Assembly: GCA_032718865.1 (NCBI GenBank)
Contig: JALUTQ010000007.1
Location: 1,736,001-1,800,000 of the forward strand
Length of the DNA: 64,000 nt
From: Tilletia caries
Taxonomy: Eukaryota; Basidiomycota; Exobasidiomycetes; Tilletiales; Tilletiaceae
Direction of reading: 5' to 3'
Position numbers and translations under genes: made by a program. Under the pieces are notes generated by a model. The model searched no databases, was not told the DNA's origin, and saw only the letters and a program-made list of their open reading frames with translations. Of this stretch, positions 11,292-21,766 are shown in pieces; the first letter of the stretch is position 1, and the number at the start of each line of letters is the position of its first letter.

Positions 11292-14207
11292 CTAAGAGGA
11301 GGAGGAAGAGATCAACACGTCCACGTCCGTCGCTAACGGCGCAGCCTGTGGGCCCGCCGACCTAACCAGCGGACGGGCGGCCAGGAGGACAGAGACGAGC
11401 TCGAGCCGACCGAGCGCGGCGGCCCAGTGTAAGACGGTATGTCCAGGATCATCCGTGACGATATACAGATTTATCGCCCCGCCCCTCCGGACCGCACTCA
11501 TCATGGAACCCGCCGCCGCCCCCTGCCGAGGAGGACGCCGCACCCGCAATGGCACTTGCAATGGCCTATTCGAACCCGTCCAACCCAAACTCGTCCAGTT
11601 TCCGCTGGGAGACATCCGGGGGGGAAGTACTGCCCCAGAGCCGGGCGTCGGCCCGCATTCGCTCGCACGGCGGGCGCGGCGCCGAACACGAAGGGGGCCC
11701 TTGCAGCTCCCGCGATCTCCGCGGGCGTCTCGACCGGCGCCGCTTGTTGTTGTTGATGTTGTTGCCCGGTGGTTCGGGCCTGCTGCAAGATACCCATAGG
11801 CATAATCGAAGGCAGCGGCGGCGGAGGAGGAGGAGGATAACGAGGCTGGGTTCCATGCGGACGCTCAGACGTTGGCGGCTGCCATATCCGCCGACGCGGC
11901 CGGGAAGCGGAATGGCGCCGCCGCGCTTCCGGGTCGGGGATGAGACGCGGCCTGTAGATAGAAGCCCCGCGGACGGATGAGCGCATTCAAACCCTTCACA
12001 GACAAGGGCCAAGAAGCACGCCCGCACCACCACCAGAGCGTGCGACGGAGCCGTCCTGCCCGCGTGCCCTCTTCGCAGCAGGAAGCAATCACCTTGTCCC
12101 TGTTGCTGCTGTTGGTGTCGATATGGTGTGTGGTGTTGCTGGTCGGGACTCGGGAGGAAGAAGGGGAATGATCGAATCAGCACACTATATGCCCCGAGAA
12201 GCTGGTAGCACCCACGTTTCAGACGCGTTTCTTGAGCACGCTTCTTCATCCAGACGACACCACACGTCATTGGCGAAGGTACATGTACTGCTGAGAACGG
12301 AAGCATCGTCAGTAGGGTGGCATACTGACGTGTATGCGCATAGCTAGTCAATGCTCACCGCTGGATCTCGAGTATACGCGCCTGGGCCTGGTGATGATAA
12401 TGCGTCAGTGGAAGGCAGAAGAGCGAGGGAGCAAATGCATGCTGACTCAGCTGGTATACTCTGGTAGTGACGACAATGCTGCGAATTGGAGAGGGAAGGA
12501 AGGATCGAGTCGGTGAGGTTGCCATCCAAGCTTGGGCCTTCGGGCAGGTGGAGAGTGAGCTCACGGGAAGTACTCACACCTTGGGTATGATTTGAACACG
12601 TCCCGAAGGTGCCTCTGCTGATGAGGAATAGTGCATGGTCAATTGGGCAGCATATATGCGCCTGAAGTCTATGCCCAGAGAATGTAGCGAGTCAGATCGA
12701 TATCGGCTTTGGAGAAGAAAGGGAAGGGGATGATGGTGTAGGTGAGTGAGTGAAGTAGCGACTGCGCATATTGGGGAGAGCGAGGGCATGCTCACTGTAA
12801 CTCATGCGATAGGAGCGCGAAAAGAGGCAGAGAAGGGAATGAGGGGGTACTCACCTTGTCGCTGTTGTTGCTGTGCTGTTGCTGCTGTTGGTGTTGGTTG
12901 GTGTGGTGCTGTTGGTGGTAGTGGTGCGGTGTTGGTGGTGGTGGTTGTGCGGAAGAAGAGATTCGATGGAATCCGCCATCTTCGTTTTGAGCCGGAGTGG
13001 GGGAGCATCTTGCTCGCTGCGGCCGTGGTGGCGGTCAGGGGCCCAAAGACGTCCTCCCCGATCGATTCTTGGGGTGAGAGCATTTGTTCAGAGGTAGAAG
13101 CGGGTAAAGGAAGAGGAAGAGGAGGGTTAGGAGGAAGAGGATCGGAGGACGTGGCTTCCTGGAGATGAAGGAAGTCAGCGCCGGGAGCAGTAGACGCTGG
13201 GGAGCGCAGAGCAAAGAAGTGGCTGCATACTCACCATGTTCCCTGGTACGTTCCATAGCCTCCCTGTACCTTTGTCACGCTATCCCTGCTGTACAGCTGT
13301 ATCTCCTGCTGTATCTCCTTCTCGAGGATCATAGTTCTTTTGCCCTCGTCTACACCAGCGACCTCGAGGATCCGTGCTGTGTGGCATTGAGGAAGCCGTC
13401 GATGCGTCGACGCATGACGGCGATGCCTCGGAAAGGCAGCTCGAAGGCGGGGACGTGCAAGTAGTTGGCGAGATACGGAGGCTGGCGCGATCTGTGGTGG
13501 TTGAACCGCCATGGATGGAGGTAGGGGAGGTGGTAGCGGTTGTGCTGCTGCTGGCGCTTGGACCCGGGGCGTGCGGCAGATGTGGTGGTGGTGGTGGTGG
13601 TGGTGGTGGTGGTGGTGACTGCTGGAAGGACGCGGCTGGGATTGGGTGCATAGTGGGTTGACATGGCAGCAGCAGGCACCGACGCCGCTGCTGCTGCTGC
13701 CGCCGTCCGCCGCGACCTCCGCTGCGCTGCGCCACCTGGGCCAGACATCATGGACGAGCTGCCGCCGCCGCTGCAGCTGCTGGCGCCGCCGCCGCCGCGA
13801 CCTGCGCCACCTGGGCCAGACATCATTGACGAGCTCGGAGCGGGGTCGGAGGGAGCAGGCGGGGGTGGCTGGAGATGCTTGTGGTACGGGTTGTAGGGCG
13901 GTGGACCTGCGGAGACGTCTGGACGCTGGACTCTGGTGCGAAGGCTGACACGGCGGCGGCAGGAGGCAACGCGTCTGGCGCGCTGTTGTTCGCAGCTGGG
14001 GCGAGCGTGCGCAGGGACGTGGACGAAAGCTGCGGTGCTATCGCTGCTGGTGTTGGTCGACGAGGAGAAGAGGGAGGATGGATGGTGAGAGAGCCGGAAG
14101 GAGGCGCAGCGCATCGCGACGCGACGCGCTGCCACGGAAGAAAGGACAAAGAGTGATTGGTGATCTCCCCTCCAATCTGCCGTCCCTTCATCCCTTCCAC
14201 TGTCCAC
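11292..14207 (-). pseudogene. APSES-type cell-cycle transcription factor (MBP1/SWI4-like), broken
   Basis: MBF/SBF-type regulators bind MCB/SCB sites through an APSES/KilA-N domain and carry ankyrin repeats. The minus strand has PFRGIAVMRRRIDGFLNATQ (about 13390-13450), then in a shifted frame ILEVAGVDEGKRTMILEKEI and KVQGGYGTYQGTW, ending at a GTGAGT donor near 13235. A block near 11380-11450 reads IVTDDPGHTVLHWAAALGRL, the first ankyrin repeat. Oddities: five extra bases after NATQ shift the frame; a nine-residue insertion (EIQLYSRDS) splits the DNA-binding wing; and the protein stops soon after one ankyrin repeat. The N-terminus (13600-14200) is low-complexity with a duplicated SSSMMSGPGGA. 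The exons between 12350 and 13230 are simple-sequence rich. The domain identity is secure. The exact gene model is not. Confidence 0.72.
12361..12700. repeat. Segment with a diverged copy at 60.27-60.58 kb
   Basis: The plus-strand run from tatacgcgcctgggcctgg through ctggtatactctggtag matches 60285-60380 in order with scattered substitutions. Both then continue into a CTG/TTG-rich stretch and an atatatgcgc block. In the minus direction this is an exon-intron-exon portion of the APSES-like gene. The copies are clearly related, at roughly 70 percent by eye. Confidence 0.65.
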
Positions 14208-14238
14208 AGTCTACTCACCATCGCAAGCAAGCCGTAGG

Positions 14239-15549
14239 ATGTCGGACGCGTCTACGAGATTGACAGGCTCGGACAATAACAGAGCGAGGGGCGATGACAC
14301 CGACCCCTCCGACGGAGATGATGAGGAGCTGCCGAGTGCCGCCGCTTTGAGAACGAGGCCTGCGCGCAAGAGAAGATCGAGGAGGGGCGCAGCAGCCGGC
14401 ACCAGCTTCACGCCGGAAGCGCTGGAGGAAACCGCTGCACTCAAACAGCTTATCCACGAGCGCATGAATGCGATTTCACAGGAACACAAGGTCACCCTCT
14501 CAGCCATCCGTCAAGAACTAGGGTACTCAGTGGAGTACGGACGTCAGGTCAGCCCTTATCATCGCTGGGCCAAGTGGTACGCGGCCACTGAGCCGAACCC
14601 TGCCCCTCGTGAGTGACGCTGAGAGATGAGAGGGAGTTACTAGGCGGAATTCTGATGACTGTTTGCAATCTTTTAAAGGAGACCTGGTCGAACGCAGTCG
14701 TCTAATCGGTGCCGTCTGGGCTGCGCTCAAAGCGGACACGAGCGAGTACGAAACGACAATGGCTAAGGTCAACGAGTGGCATCAAACGAACACAGGGAAC
14801 GCGGTCGAGTACGACGCGAAGAGGATTCTGGCTGTCGTGGCAAAGAAGGCCCGTAAACTGGTGAGTGCCGCGATCTTCCCCCCATGCGAAGCTTGGACTG
14901 AACTTGCTATGCGGTTCATTAGGCGACTTCGGCATCGAACAACGACAGAGTGGCGATGGTCGTCATTGCTGCTCACTCCCATTCCCGGGTCGAGCCTGCG
15001 GTGATCGGCACCAAGCAGTCATTGGCCCAGCTTGCGGAGAGTCTCAAGGGTGTGGAAGGCCTCACGCATCTGCGGGACAACTTCCATGCACGTGTAATTC
15101 AACGGCCTCCTGCTAACGGCAGTCACACCTCCATCGATTTCGATGACATTCCCCGTGGCTCGGGGGAGAACAGGTACGATGACAGGTGGCAAGTGGTCAA
15201 GCGTGCCGTGCCCCTGCATCTGATCAGGTTGATCACGGTCGCTTTGGGGAGCAACGACTTGGAATGTGAGCAATGGGCAGTCAGATCTCATGACGGAACA
15301 CAGATGGTGTACCAGGAGATCTTTGATATCTTGGCCGAGGTCGGCCTGTGCTTCGACGGCTGGCCAACGGAGTGTCAAGACCTGTTGGCCCCGGGTTCAG
15401 AGTGTTCGGTTGATGACGGAGACACGGTGGTGATCATTTCTGGCTCGCTGGAGCATTGGAATATGTGGCCAAGGCATCTTGGACGCCTTCTGTACGTGGC
15501 TCTGTGCGAACAAAGCATCCGTGTACGCCCTATGAGGGACGAGGAATAG
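14239..15549 (+). CDS. Intact three-exon orphan gene, 392 residues
   Basis: Exons 14239-14608, 14679-14860 and 14923-15549 join in frame across two short introns with GTGAGT donors and AAG/TAG acceptors, giving 392 residues. The N-terminus is acidic then basic (residues 1-55, including ARKRRSRRG). A helical block follows (LKQLIHERMNAISQEHKV, then LGYSVEYGRQVSPYHRWAKW). The C-terminal half contains AMVVIAAHSHSRVEPAVIG and a WPTECQDL segment. I do not recognise the family. The basic stretch and helix could indicate nuclear DNA contact, but this is inference. The start is divergent from the APSES gene, with only about 30 bp between the proposed starts. Confidence 0.8.
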
Positions 15550-15977
15550 GGATTGGAAAAGGTGGATTGCAATGAACACATATCATTATACATATCATGT
15601 CCATCAAGAAGGTGGTGTGGATCGAGCAGACGCAAGTTGACTGTGTATCGCCCAATGCCCATGCAAGACTCTATACGGGGGGGAAATGCGCCGACGACGA
15701 AAAGAGATGTGTTCGCGCCGAGCCGTCCACCCCCGCTCTCCGCTCTCCTATTCGACGGACGGCGCGTCCGGGGCGAGAGACATGAGATGCCATTGATCAA
15801 GGCCGACGACGGTGCGAAGGTGGGGCGGGTTGCAGAAGAGGACGGAGCGCCAGCCGTGCTTTGGTGGGAGGCCTTGGGGACGAAGCTGTGGCAGTGCTGG
15901 GAGAAGTAGGCCATAGTCGCGTCAGCTGTGCGAGCGGCCATGGTTTCCGCATCTGCTTCGGATCCTGCCTTGGCCAG
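15550..15977. other. No supported gene
   Basis: A long minus-strand frame (15375-15941) runs through here but is mostly antisense to the preceding gene's last exon and has no family signature. Part of it could be residual C-terminal GUF1 sequence, but I cannot align it. Confidence 0.4.
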
Positions 15978-16600
15978 CTACATACCATGATGGTGATTGG
16001 GCCGGAGCAACGAGTCTGGCGGCGTGATGTGGTCTTGACCGGAAGGCGGAAGAACTCGAAGACATACTCGCCTGAAGAGCGCGAGTGAGCATGCAGCGAG
16101 GGAGCGTGAGACTTCCCAGGCGAAGTCGACGTGTCCTGGGGTGTCGATGAGGTTGGGCAGGCACTCGATGCGCGAGGCTGGGTTTGTATAGAGCATGGAG
16201 ACGGCCCGTGGCTTTACGGTGAGGCCGCGCTCGCGCTCGACCTTGAGGGTGTCGAGCACCGGCTTGTTCGCGGCGTCGCGTGGGAGGGTGCCTGTCAGCT
16301 CGAGGATGCGGTCTGCCGTCTGCGAGGGACCGATGGTCGACCACCCGTGGTCGATGTGGGCGCAGAACGAGAACGACCGGGGCTCGAGCCGGTCGGACGC
16401 CGTGCTGGACGAGGAGGAGGAGGACCAGGGAGGAGGAGGACCAGGCGAGAGAGACCCGAGCTAACTGCAGCGCCGTGCTTCTGTGAGACTGGAGAGTGAG
16501 AGTGAGACCCAGCAGTCTGCGCCCTCTCGCTGTTGATCCTGCCGCGCCTGCCATCTTCACCAGTCGTTCTGAGCTGGGCGTTGAGAGTGGCCCAGCGAGG
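15978..16600 (-). pseudogene. GUF1 (mitochondrial EF4/LepA GTPase) 5' fragment
   Basis: GUF1 is the mitochondrial back-translocating GTPase related to LepA. The minus strand reads [10 protein letters not shown] (16325-16355), [36 protein letters not shown] and [20 protein letters not shown], which are the G1, linker, G2 and G3 regions in the right order. Two features argue against function. The P-loop lysine of HGKST is Trp (TGG at 16343-16341). Four residues (GPSQ) are inserted straight after the motif. The sequence then diverges at LAACSLALF, where the family has a conserved hydrophobic strand, and the G4/G5 and C-terminal domains are not found. Homology is secure. Confidence 0.82.
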
Positions 16601-16739
16601 CGAGCTTCGAAACAGGGGACGGGTCTGGCGTGTGGGGCGTGGGCGACTGGGGAGCTCGGAGGAAGAGGAGGGGGAGGAGAAGGAGCTGGATAGGGACTCA
16701 GGTGAGCTGGGAGCGACGCGTCCGTTGGCTTGCGTGTCA

Positions 16740-17325
16740 CCATGACCGCTCGTGGATCATGTATGTTGGGAGGGCCCACCGCCCATAGGACTGCCGACTG
16801 TCGGGCACGCTGGGGAGCTGGGTGATGTGGGTGATGGGTGTGAGGGACAAGACGCACCAGTGCCGGCACTTGAGCGGGATGTTGTACGGCCATTGATTGC
16901 TGAGGGAGGTGTGAAAGAGAAAGCGGTGAGCAAGGACTTTGGCCGGCGCGCGCAGAAGCCGACAGCAAAGTCAGAGAAAGACACATACGGGATCATCCTG
17001 ACGAGCCATTCGTCGTCGATACCCTCAAAGAAGGCATTATCGGTGGAGGAGCTCGCGCCTCGCAGCGGCCGGTGCCGCAGACGGGGCGGACGGGGACGGG
17101 TGTGTATCGAAAATCGTCCGAATAAGACGCTCAACTCGAATGAAGCGTCCGAGGGAGCCCCACTGTGCCTTGACGGGTTGGTACCATGCGACCGTGCGCG
17201 GTAGGCGAGGTCACAAACGGGGTCGCGGTAAAGGTCGTCGAGGTTTCCACGTGTTTGATGTGTTCCCATGTTGCGGGCTCTTCCGGCGGTGGGAGCTCAA
17301 CGGTGCCGGTGAGTGTCTGGGTCAT
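16740..17325 (-). pseudogene. DUF3605-like protein relic
   Basis: DUF3605 proteins (some called N-acetylglucosamine-induced protein 1) have a TW(E)..K start, a Y..GS..R(Y)ERL block and a conserved NDWPY block. The minus strand shows PATWEHIKHV (about 17270), NLDDLYRDPVCDLAYRAR in the next frame, AQWGSLGRFIRVERL in a third frame, and FFEGIDDEWLVRMIP, then a GTATGT...CAG intron (17001-16914 approximately), followed by NQWPYNIPLKCRHWCVLSLT. At least three frame changes separate these pieces, so the copy is not translatable. The assignment rests on the order of blocks and the NxWPY core, and is moderately confident. Confidence 0.55.
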
Positions 17326-17560
17326 ATTTGGCTGGTGGGGGGGTTGCGCTGCTGGCGGCCGTCCTTGTCCTTGTTCCTCAGCGCGGTTCTTGAAGAGGAA
17401 GGAGGATGCCGTCGAGGGAAGGAGGTGTTCGTCTTATACTGAGAAGGCGAGCGTATGAACCTCAGAGCCGGGGGAAGGCGCTGGTACGAGAACAAGGGGA
17501 ACAGGTTGGCGTCGTCGAGGTACTGGCGGATGTGGCCGGTTGCATCGTCGGTGTTGTCGC

Positions 17561-18220
17561 TCATGGGTTGACGATGAAGTCGTGGGCCGCGGTGGTGACG
17601 ACGAGACCACCGAAGGCCGAGAGGAAGAAGTAACTGCAGAGAGATGGAGAGAATGATGGAAGGGTCAGAAGATGCAAGGCAGATGGTGCGAGAACGGAGG
17701 ACCAAGAGACTCACAGGTTGGTCGATGTGGAGTGGTTAAAGCGGAGAGTGCGGTGCCTGGCGAGGACCTCGCGAGCGTAGGCATCCTCACCGCCTTTGTG
17801 GGGACCGGCAATGCCAACGAGCTGCTTGAAGAAAGCGGGCTGCGAGGTGTAGTCGTTTCTGTTGTTGGTGTAGTAGTCGGTACGAGAGACGGGAGCATCG
17901 CCCTTGAAGACGGTGTGGGAGTTGATGCCCTCTGGCTCACCGGCGAGCAAGTTGCTGACCGAGCCGAGGAGCTCGTACTGGACGCGACCGCCGATCGACC
18001 AAGTGCCGTCGAGGATGTTGCCCGTGAAAACAACGGCGTAGGCGGGCAGGACAGCACCGAGCTCGGGTGATATACCGGACAGCTGAGAGACGACCTCGAT
18101 GGCATGGGTGAGGCTAACACTGCCGTCGCGGTTGAAGTAGCCGTGGTCGGAGAGGACGTTGAGACTGGGGCAGGGACCGCGGATGTCGCGACCGGGGAAG
18201 GTGGAAGACATGCGGGACAT
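17561..18220 (-). CDS. Heme-thiolate peroxygenase (Peroxidase_2 family), C-terminus frameshifted
   Basis: Unspecific peroxygenases and chloroperoxidases bind heme through the Cys of a PCP motif. Exons 18220-17715 and 17633-17561 splice in frame. RGPCPSLNVLSDHGYFNRDG near the N-terminus supplies the PCP ligand. Further on, HTVFKGDAPVSRTD corresponds to the EGD/EHD-x-S-L-x-R signature, but Lys replaces the Glu. The end reads GGLVVTTAAHDFIVNP and stops at 17563-17561. A shift of one base at this CCC run continues the family C-terminus as MSDNTDDATGHIRQYL (17564 to about 17480), so the annotated stop is probably a frameshift. No secretion signal is visible at the chosen ATG, and an upstream exon may be missing. 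Function is doubtful because of the Lys and the break. Confidence 0.7.
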
Positions 18221-20446
18221 CGCCGAATCGCCGACTTGCGCGAAGGGTCTCAAGCGAAAGGTCTGGACTCCGAACCACCCGTGAGATAGTCAGTCGACAC
18301 GGTGTTGCGCGAATAATTATCGATGGTGATGGAGGTCGGGGAGAGGCGGCAAGTGCAACTAAAAGAGGAGATCTGAAGGCCTGGGGGAGGTTGTGAGAGC
18401 ATATCTGAGGGGCTGCGAGGGAGTTTGGGTGAAAAAGAGGCTTTTTCTGGGTGAGGGTACCGCAGTTGAAGGGAGCTTGCCTTCAATGAACAACATAATG
18501 TGTGGTTCAACTAGCTCATGATCACAGCTTATTGTGTGATGTATTTGATCAGCCGGACCTGAACTTTGCAGTCGCCACTTGCCACGTTGCCACTCGCCAG
18601 CCGAACCAAGGTCTTGTCCTTCGAGGCCAGCCGTCCCTTATACAAATATTCACAGGTCCGCAGTACTTACGTATAGGATGCTGCATCCTCACTTTCGTAC
18701 CATGTGCTCGTGCTGGCAGCGAGCCTGTACCGATGTATACGTACCGCCAGTCCGGGTGTAGAGGAATGCATCTGTAGCAGACACACCTCGTTGATTTGGC
18801 CACATGAGGACGAAGCAAGAGGGTCGGTTTGGGGAATTTGTGGCCTGAACGCGGCGCGCGGCGTGGAGGTCCGGACTCCGGGATGTGAAATGAGAAGAGT
18901 ATGTCGCTCATATTCGTCGCGCCTGCCTCGGCGAGCTCGGACCCCTCGGTGTTGGCGCCTCCATGCTTCTCACAGTGCACACAAGAAAGATCGAGGGACC
19001 CGACCCCCAAATAATCTTATACTTCCGCCAAACACCGATGTTTTTTCCCATCGGCGCCTGCCGGAGAAACGTCTGTGAGCGACGGCAGCGCCCTCGAATC
19101 CTGCATCTTATATGGCGGTTCCTGCATTCGTGAGGCGCCTCCGTCTCCGGCCTCCGCCAAGCGCAGATCGTGGGTTTGGTGGATCGGCGGATAGGTCTCA
19201 TAATCTCATATAAACCTCATCTCCCAACTTTTCAGCATGTGGATAACCTTTGGCAAGACCATCGCCAGTTAATCGCCATCACCTCCCTCTTCACCGTCGG
19301 CAAGGTCTACCGCCTGGTGGTTCGCTCATCTTCGGTGTGTCCAGGTGGGCGGCCCTGTCAGCTGTGTCCCTGTGGTCCCAATCTCGCCGTCCAGATCTGG
19401 ATGATCAGGGCATTGAATCAGCATAAATTCCCAGCCTCCTGAGACTTTGGACGAGAGCGCTCCGTGAGACTTCCTGCTTCGGGGCGTCGAAGGCCCTCGA
19501 AATGGAATCCATCACACGGAGCACGATCGTCAGAACTTCAGCATGATCACTCACACATGTCACTGACTGCCGCTTACCGGCTCGACCGGTGCACACCGCC
19601 TGGAGATATATACCACACCGAGTCCAATGTCGGAGTGAGGTCAGAACGTCACTGAGACCGCAATCAATATTTACGTCAAGGCCGCAGTGATCGTGGTGCC
19701 CAAGCGCTACTAACTACTCAAGGTCACCAAAAATTGGGACAACGTCGAAGCAGAAAGCCGGACGAACTTATTAGTAGTGGTGCTGGGTGCATCATGCGAT
19801 CCATTATATGGATGACCTCCTCGCAGGCTCGCAGGCTCCTGTCTCGGGCATTTGCTCTTTTATTAGCATTTAGCAGAGCGGCCCCTTTCTCAAGTTTCTG
19901 CACAGTGCAGATCATTGGGAAGGATTAAGTAATCGTTGAGGAACTGTGCTCTTCTGACTGCTGATCCGCTCACCCGTCCACCGCCACATCGCTCACAGCC
20001 CACAGGTCACAGCCTCTCCAGTCTCCTAAGTCCTTCCGGCACCCTCTCGCCTTTGTTCCTGTTCTTGCGCTTTGGCCCCTCTTTGCAGCCGCCCCGCCGT
20101 CCTACCCTGGAAGTTTCTTTCACCTGCGTCAACTGGCGAAGCGGCATCATCATCTCATTGCTCATCGCCCGTGGAAGCACTTTCCGAGCGCTCAACTGAA
20201 GTGCCTGCCTTCTTCCTCCATGCTGCGCTGCCGCGTCGATCGCTAAATTTGCTTGGTCCACGCAGCCACGCGCCCCTGTCTCTGCGCACTCCACTCTTCC
20301 AAATGGGAGAGCAACCGCTGGGCCATCGAGGCACTGACTCTTTACACTATTGATTATTGTCACCCTTTTTTCCCTGCTGATCTCTGCCTTTGTTCAGGAT
20401 ATCCAGCAGCCGGCTGTTGTTTGAGAGTGGTATGTAGCCAAAGGAG
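18221..20446. other. No supported gene
   Basis: About 2.2 kb with no conserved protein in six frames. Short frames at 18549-19078 on both strands have no domain features. A/T content rises toward 19.6-19.9 kb. Part of it is presumably promoter for the downstream secreted-protein gene. Confidence 0.5.
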
Positions 20447-20455
20447 TATATAAGG
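20447..20455 (+). promoter_or_regulatory. TATA box of the RlpA-like gene
   Basis: TATATAAGG stands about 190 bp upstream of the ATG at 20647 and is followed by a pyrimidine-rich leader (20470-20620) without in-frame ATGs, as is common in strongly expressed fungal secreted-protein genes. Confidence 0.6.
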
Positions 20456-20646
20456 AACACTTGCCGCTCACTTCTGCTACTCCCTTCTCATACTCCCTAG
20501 CATCCTCGACCCCAAGTTCTCCTGGTTCCTCCCACTCCACCTTCCTCAACACGGATCGGCATTCTTCCACACCCACCTCCTTCTCCACCTTTCTTATACA
20601 AACTCTTCCCCATCTGTTCTTCAACATACACACACATCAGCAAACA

Positions 20647-21766
20647 ATGTTCGCACGGTCTATCAGCATTCTTTCCCTCGCCACTCTGGCCATGGCCCTG
20701 CCTCTCTCAAAAAGAGGCTACTCCGGAACGGCCACTTTCTATGGTACGTTTCATCGACGCATGGCAAGGATGATGCTTGGGGGAAGGTGGCTGACTTCTG
20801 CCCTCTTTCACACAACCGACAGACGCCGGCCTCGGCAATTGCGGCACCACAGTCAGCCCTAATGCCATGGTTGTCGCTCTCAACACGGCTCAGTATGGAT
20901 CTACATCGACCGTGTCCTCCCATTGCTTCAAGACAGTGACCATCACCAATCTCAAGAACGGGAAGACCATGAACGCCATCGTCCAAGATTCGTGTCCCAC
21001 CTGCAGCTTCGGCGACTTGGACATGTCGACGTCCCTATTCAGTGCCCTCAACAACGGCAACATGGACGACGGTATCTTCCCTATCAGCTGGAGCTTCGGG
21101 GGTCAGGGTGGCAGCGACGACGTAAGTGTGTGTAACTTTTCGCTCTCCAATGCAAGTATCACTAAACTGCTCTCTCTTCCACAGTGGAGCCCACCCAAGT
21201 CCTCTACCAAGGCGTACACTGCACCTGCATACACTCCCCCTGCGTACACACCCAAGCCCAGCAAGACGTCCAACCCTGCTCCTTCCACAACCTCAAGCCC
21301 CGCTCGCGTTGCCGCTTCCACAACGTCTGCTGTCCCTACTCCCATCGCGCCCCCTAGCTTCCTCGCTCCTACCAACACGACTCTGATCAACGGCACCATC
21401 GCAACTACTCCTGCCTGGTGGGATGAGCTCGATATGTCGTGCTGGAAGGAGAACATCACCTTGCCTACCAACGTGACCGGTGTCGTTATCGGTCCTAGCA
21501 AGTTCGCCAACACGACCACTGAACTCTCCGCCCAGTGTGGCAAGTGGATCAACGCAACCAACACGGACAACGGCAAGAGCATCCTTGCGCTCATTGTCTC
21601 GTACGTTCCCGGTGGTACGCGGGACCAGATCGCCCTCGCGAATGGCTACACGGCGCTCGCTGATCTCTCTGAGGGCATGCCTTCCGCTATCGCCAACGTA
21701 GAGTGGGGAATCATTGCCGGAAACTCCACGACCAATGCCACCGCCACTACCACCGCCACTAACTGA
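20647..21766 (+). CDS. Secreted RlpA-like double-psi beta-barrel protein
   Basis: Exons 20647-20743, 20823-21121 and 21185-21766 join in frame to 325 residues. A signal peptide (MFARSISILSLATLAMA) ends before a KR pair at residues 22-23, a possible Kex2-type site. GYSGTATFYDAGLGNCG opens a barwin/expansin-like domain, which continues with Cys residues and IVQDSCPTCSFGDLDMS. A Pro/Thr/Ser linker with repeated AYTPP follows. The last 110 residues (WWDELDMSCWKENITLPTNV onward) have two Cys and a repeated ALI..Y...A..G layout that resembles a second, diverged barrel. Several N-glycosylation sequons are present. Such proteins act outside the cell, probably on the wall. They are usually non-enzymatic, so I infer no catalysis. 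The gene is intact. Confidence 0.88.

Noticed and set aside
15375..15941. 188-codon minus-strand frame
   Set aside because: Half of it is antisense to the last exon of the intact plus-strand orphan gene, and it has no family signature.
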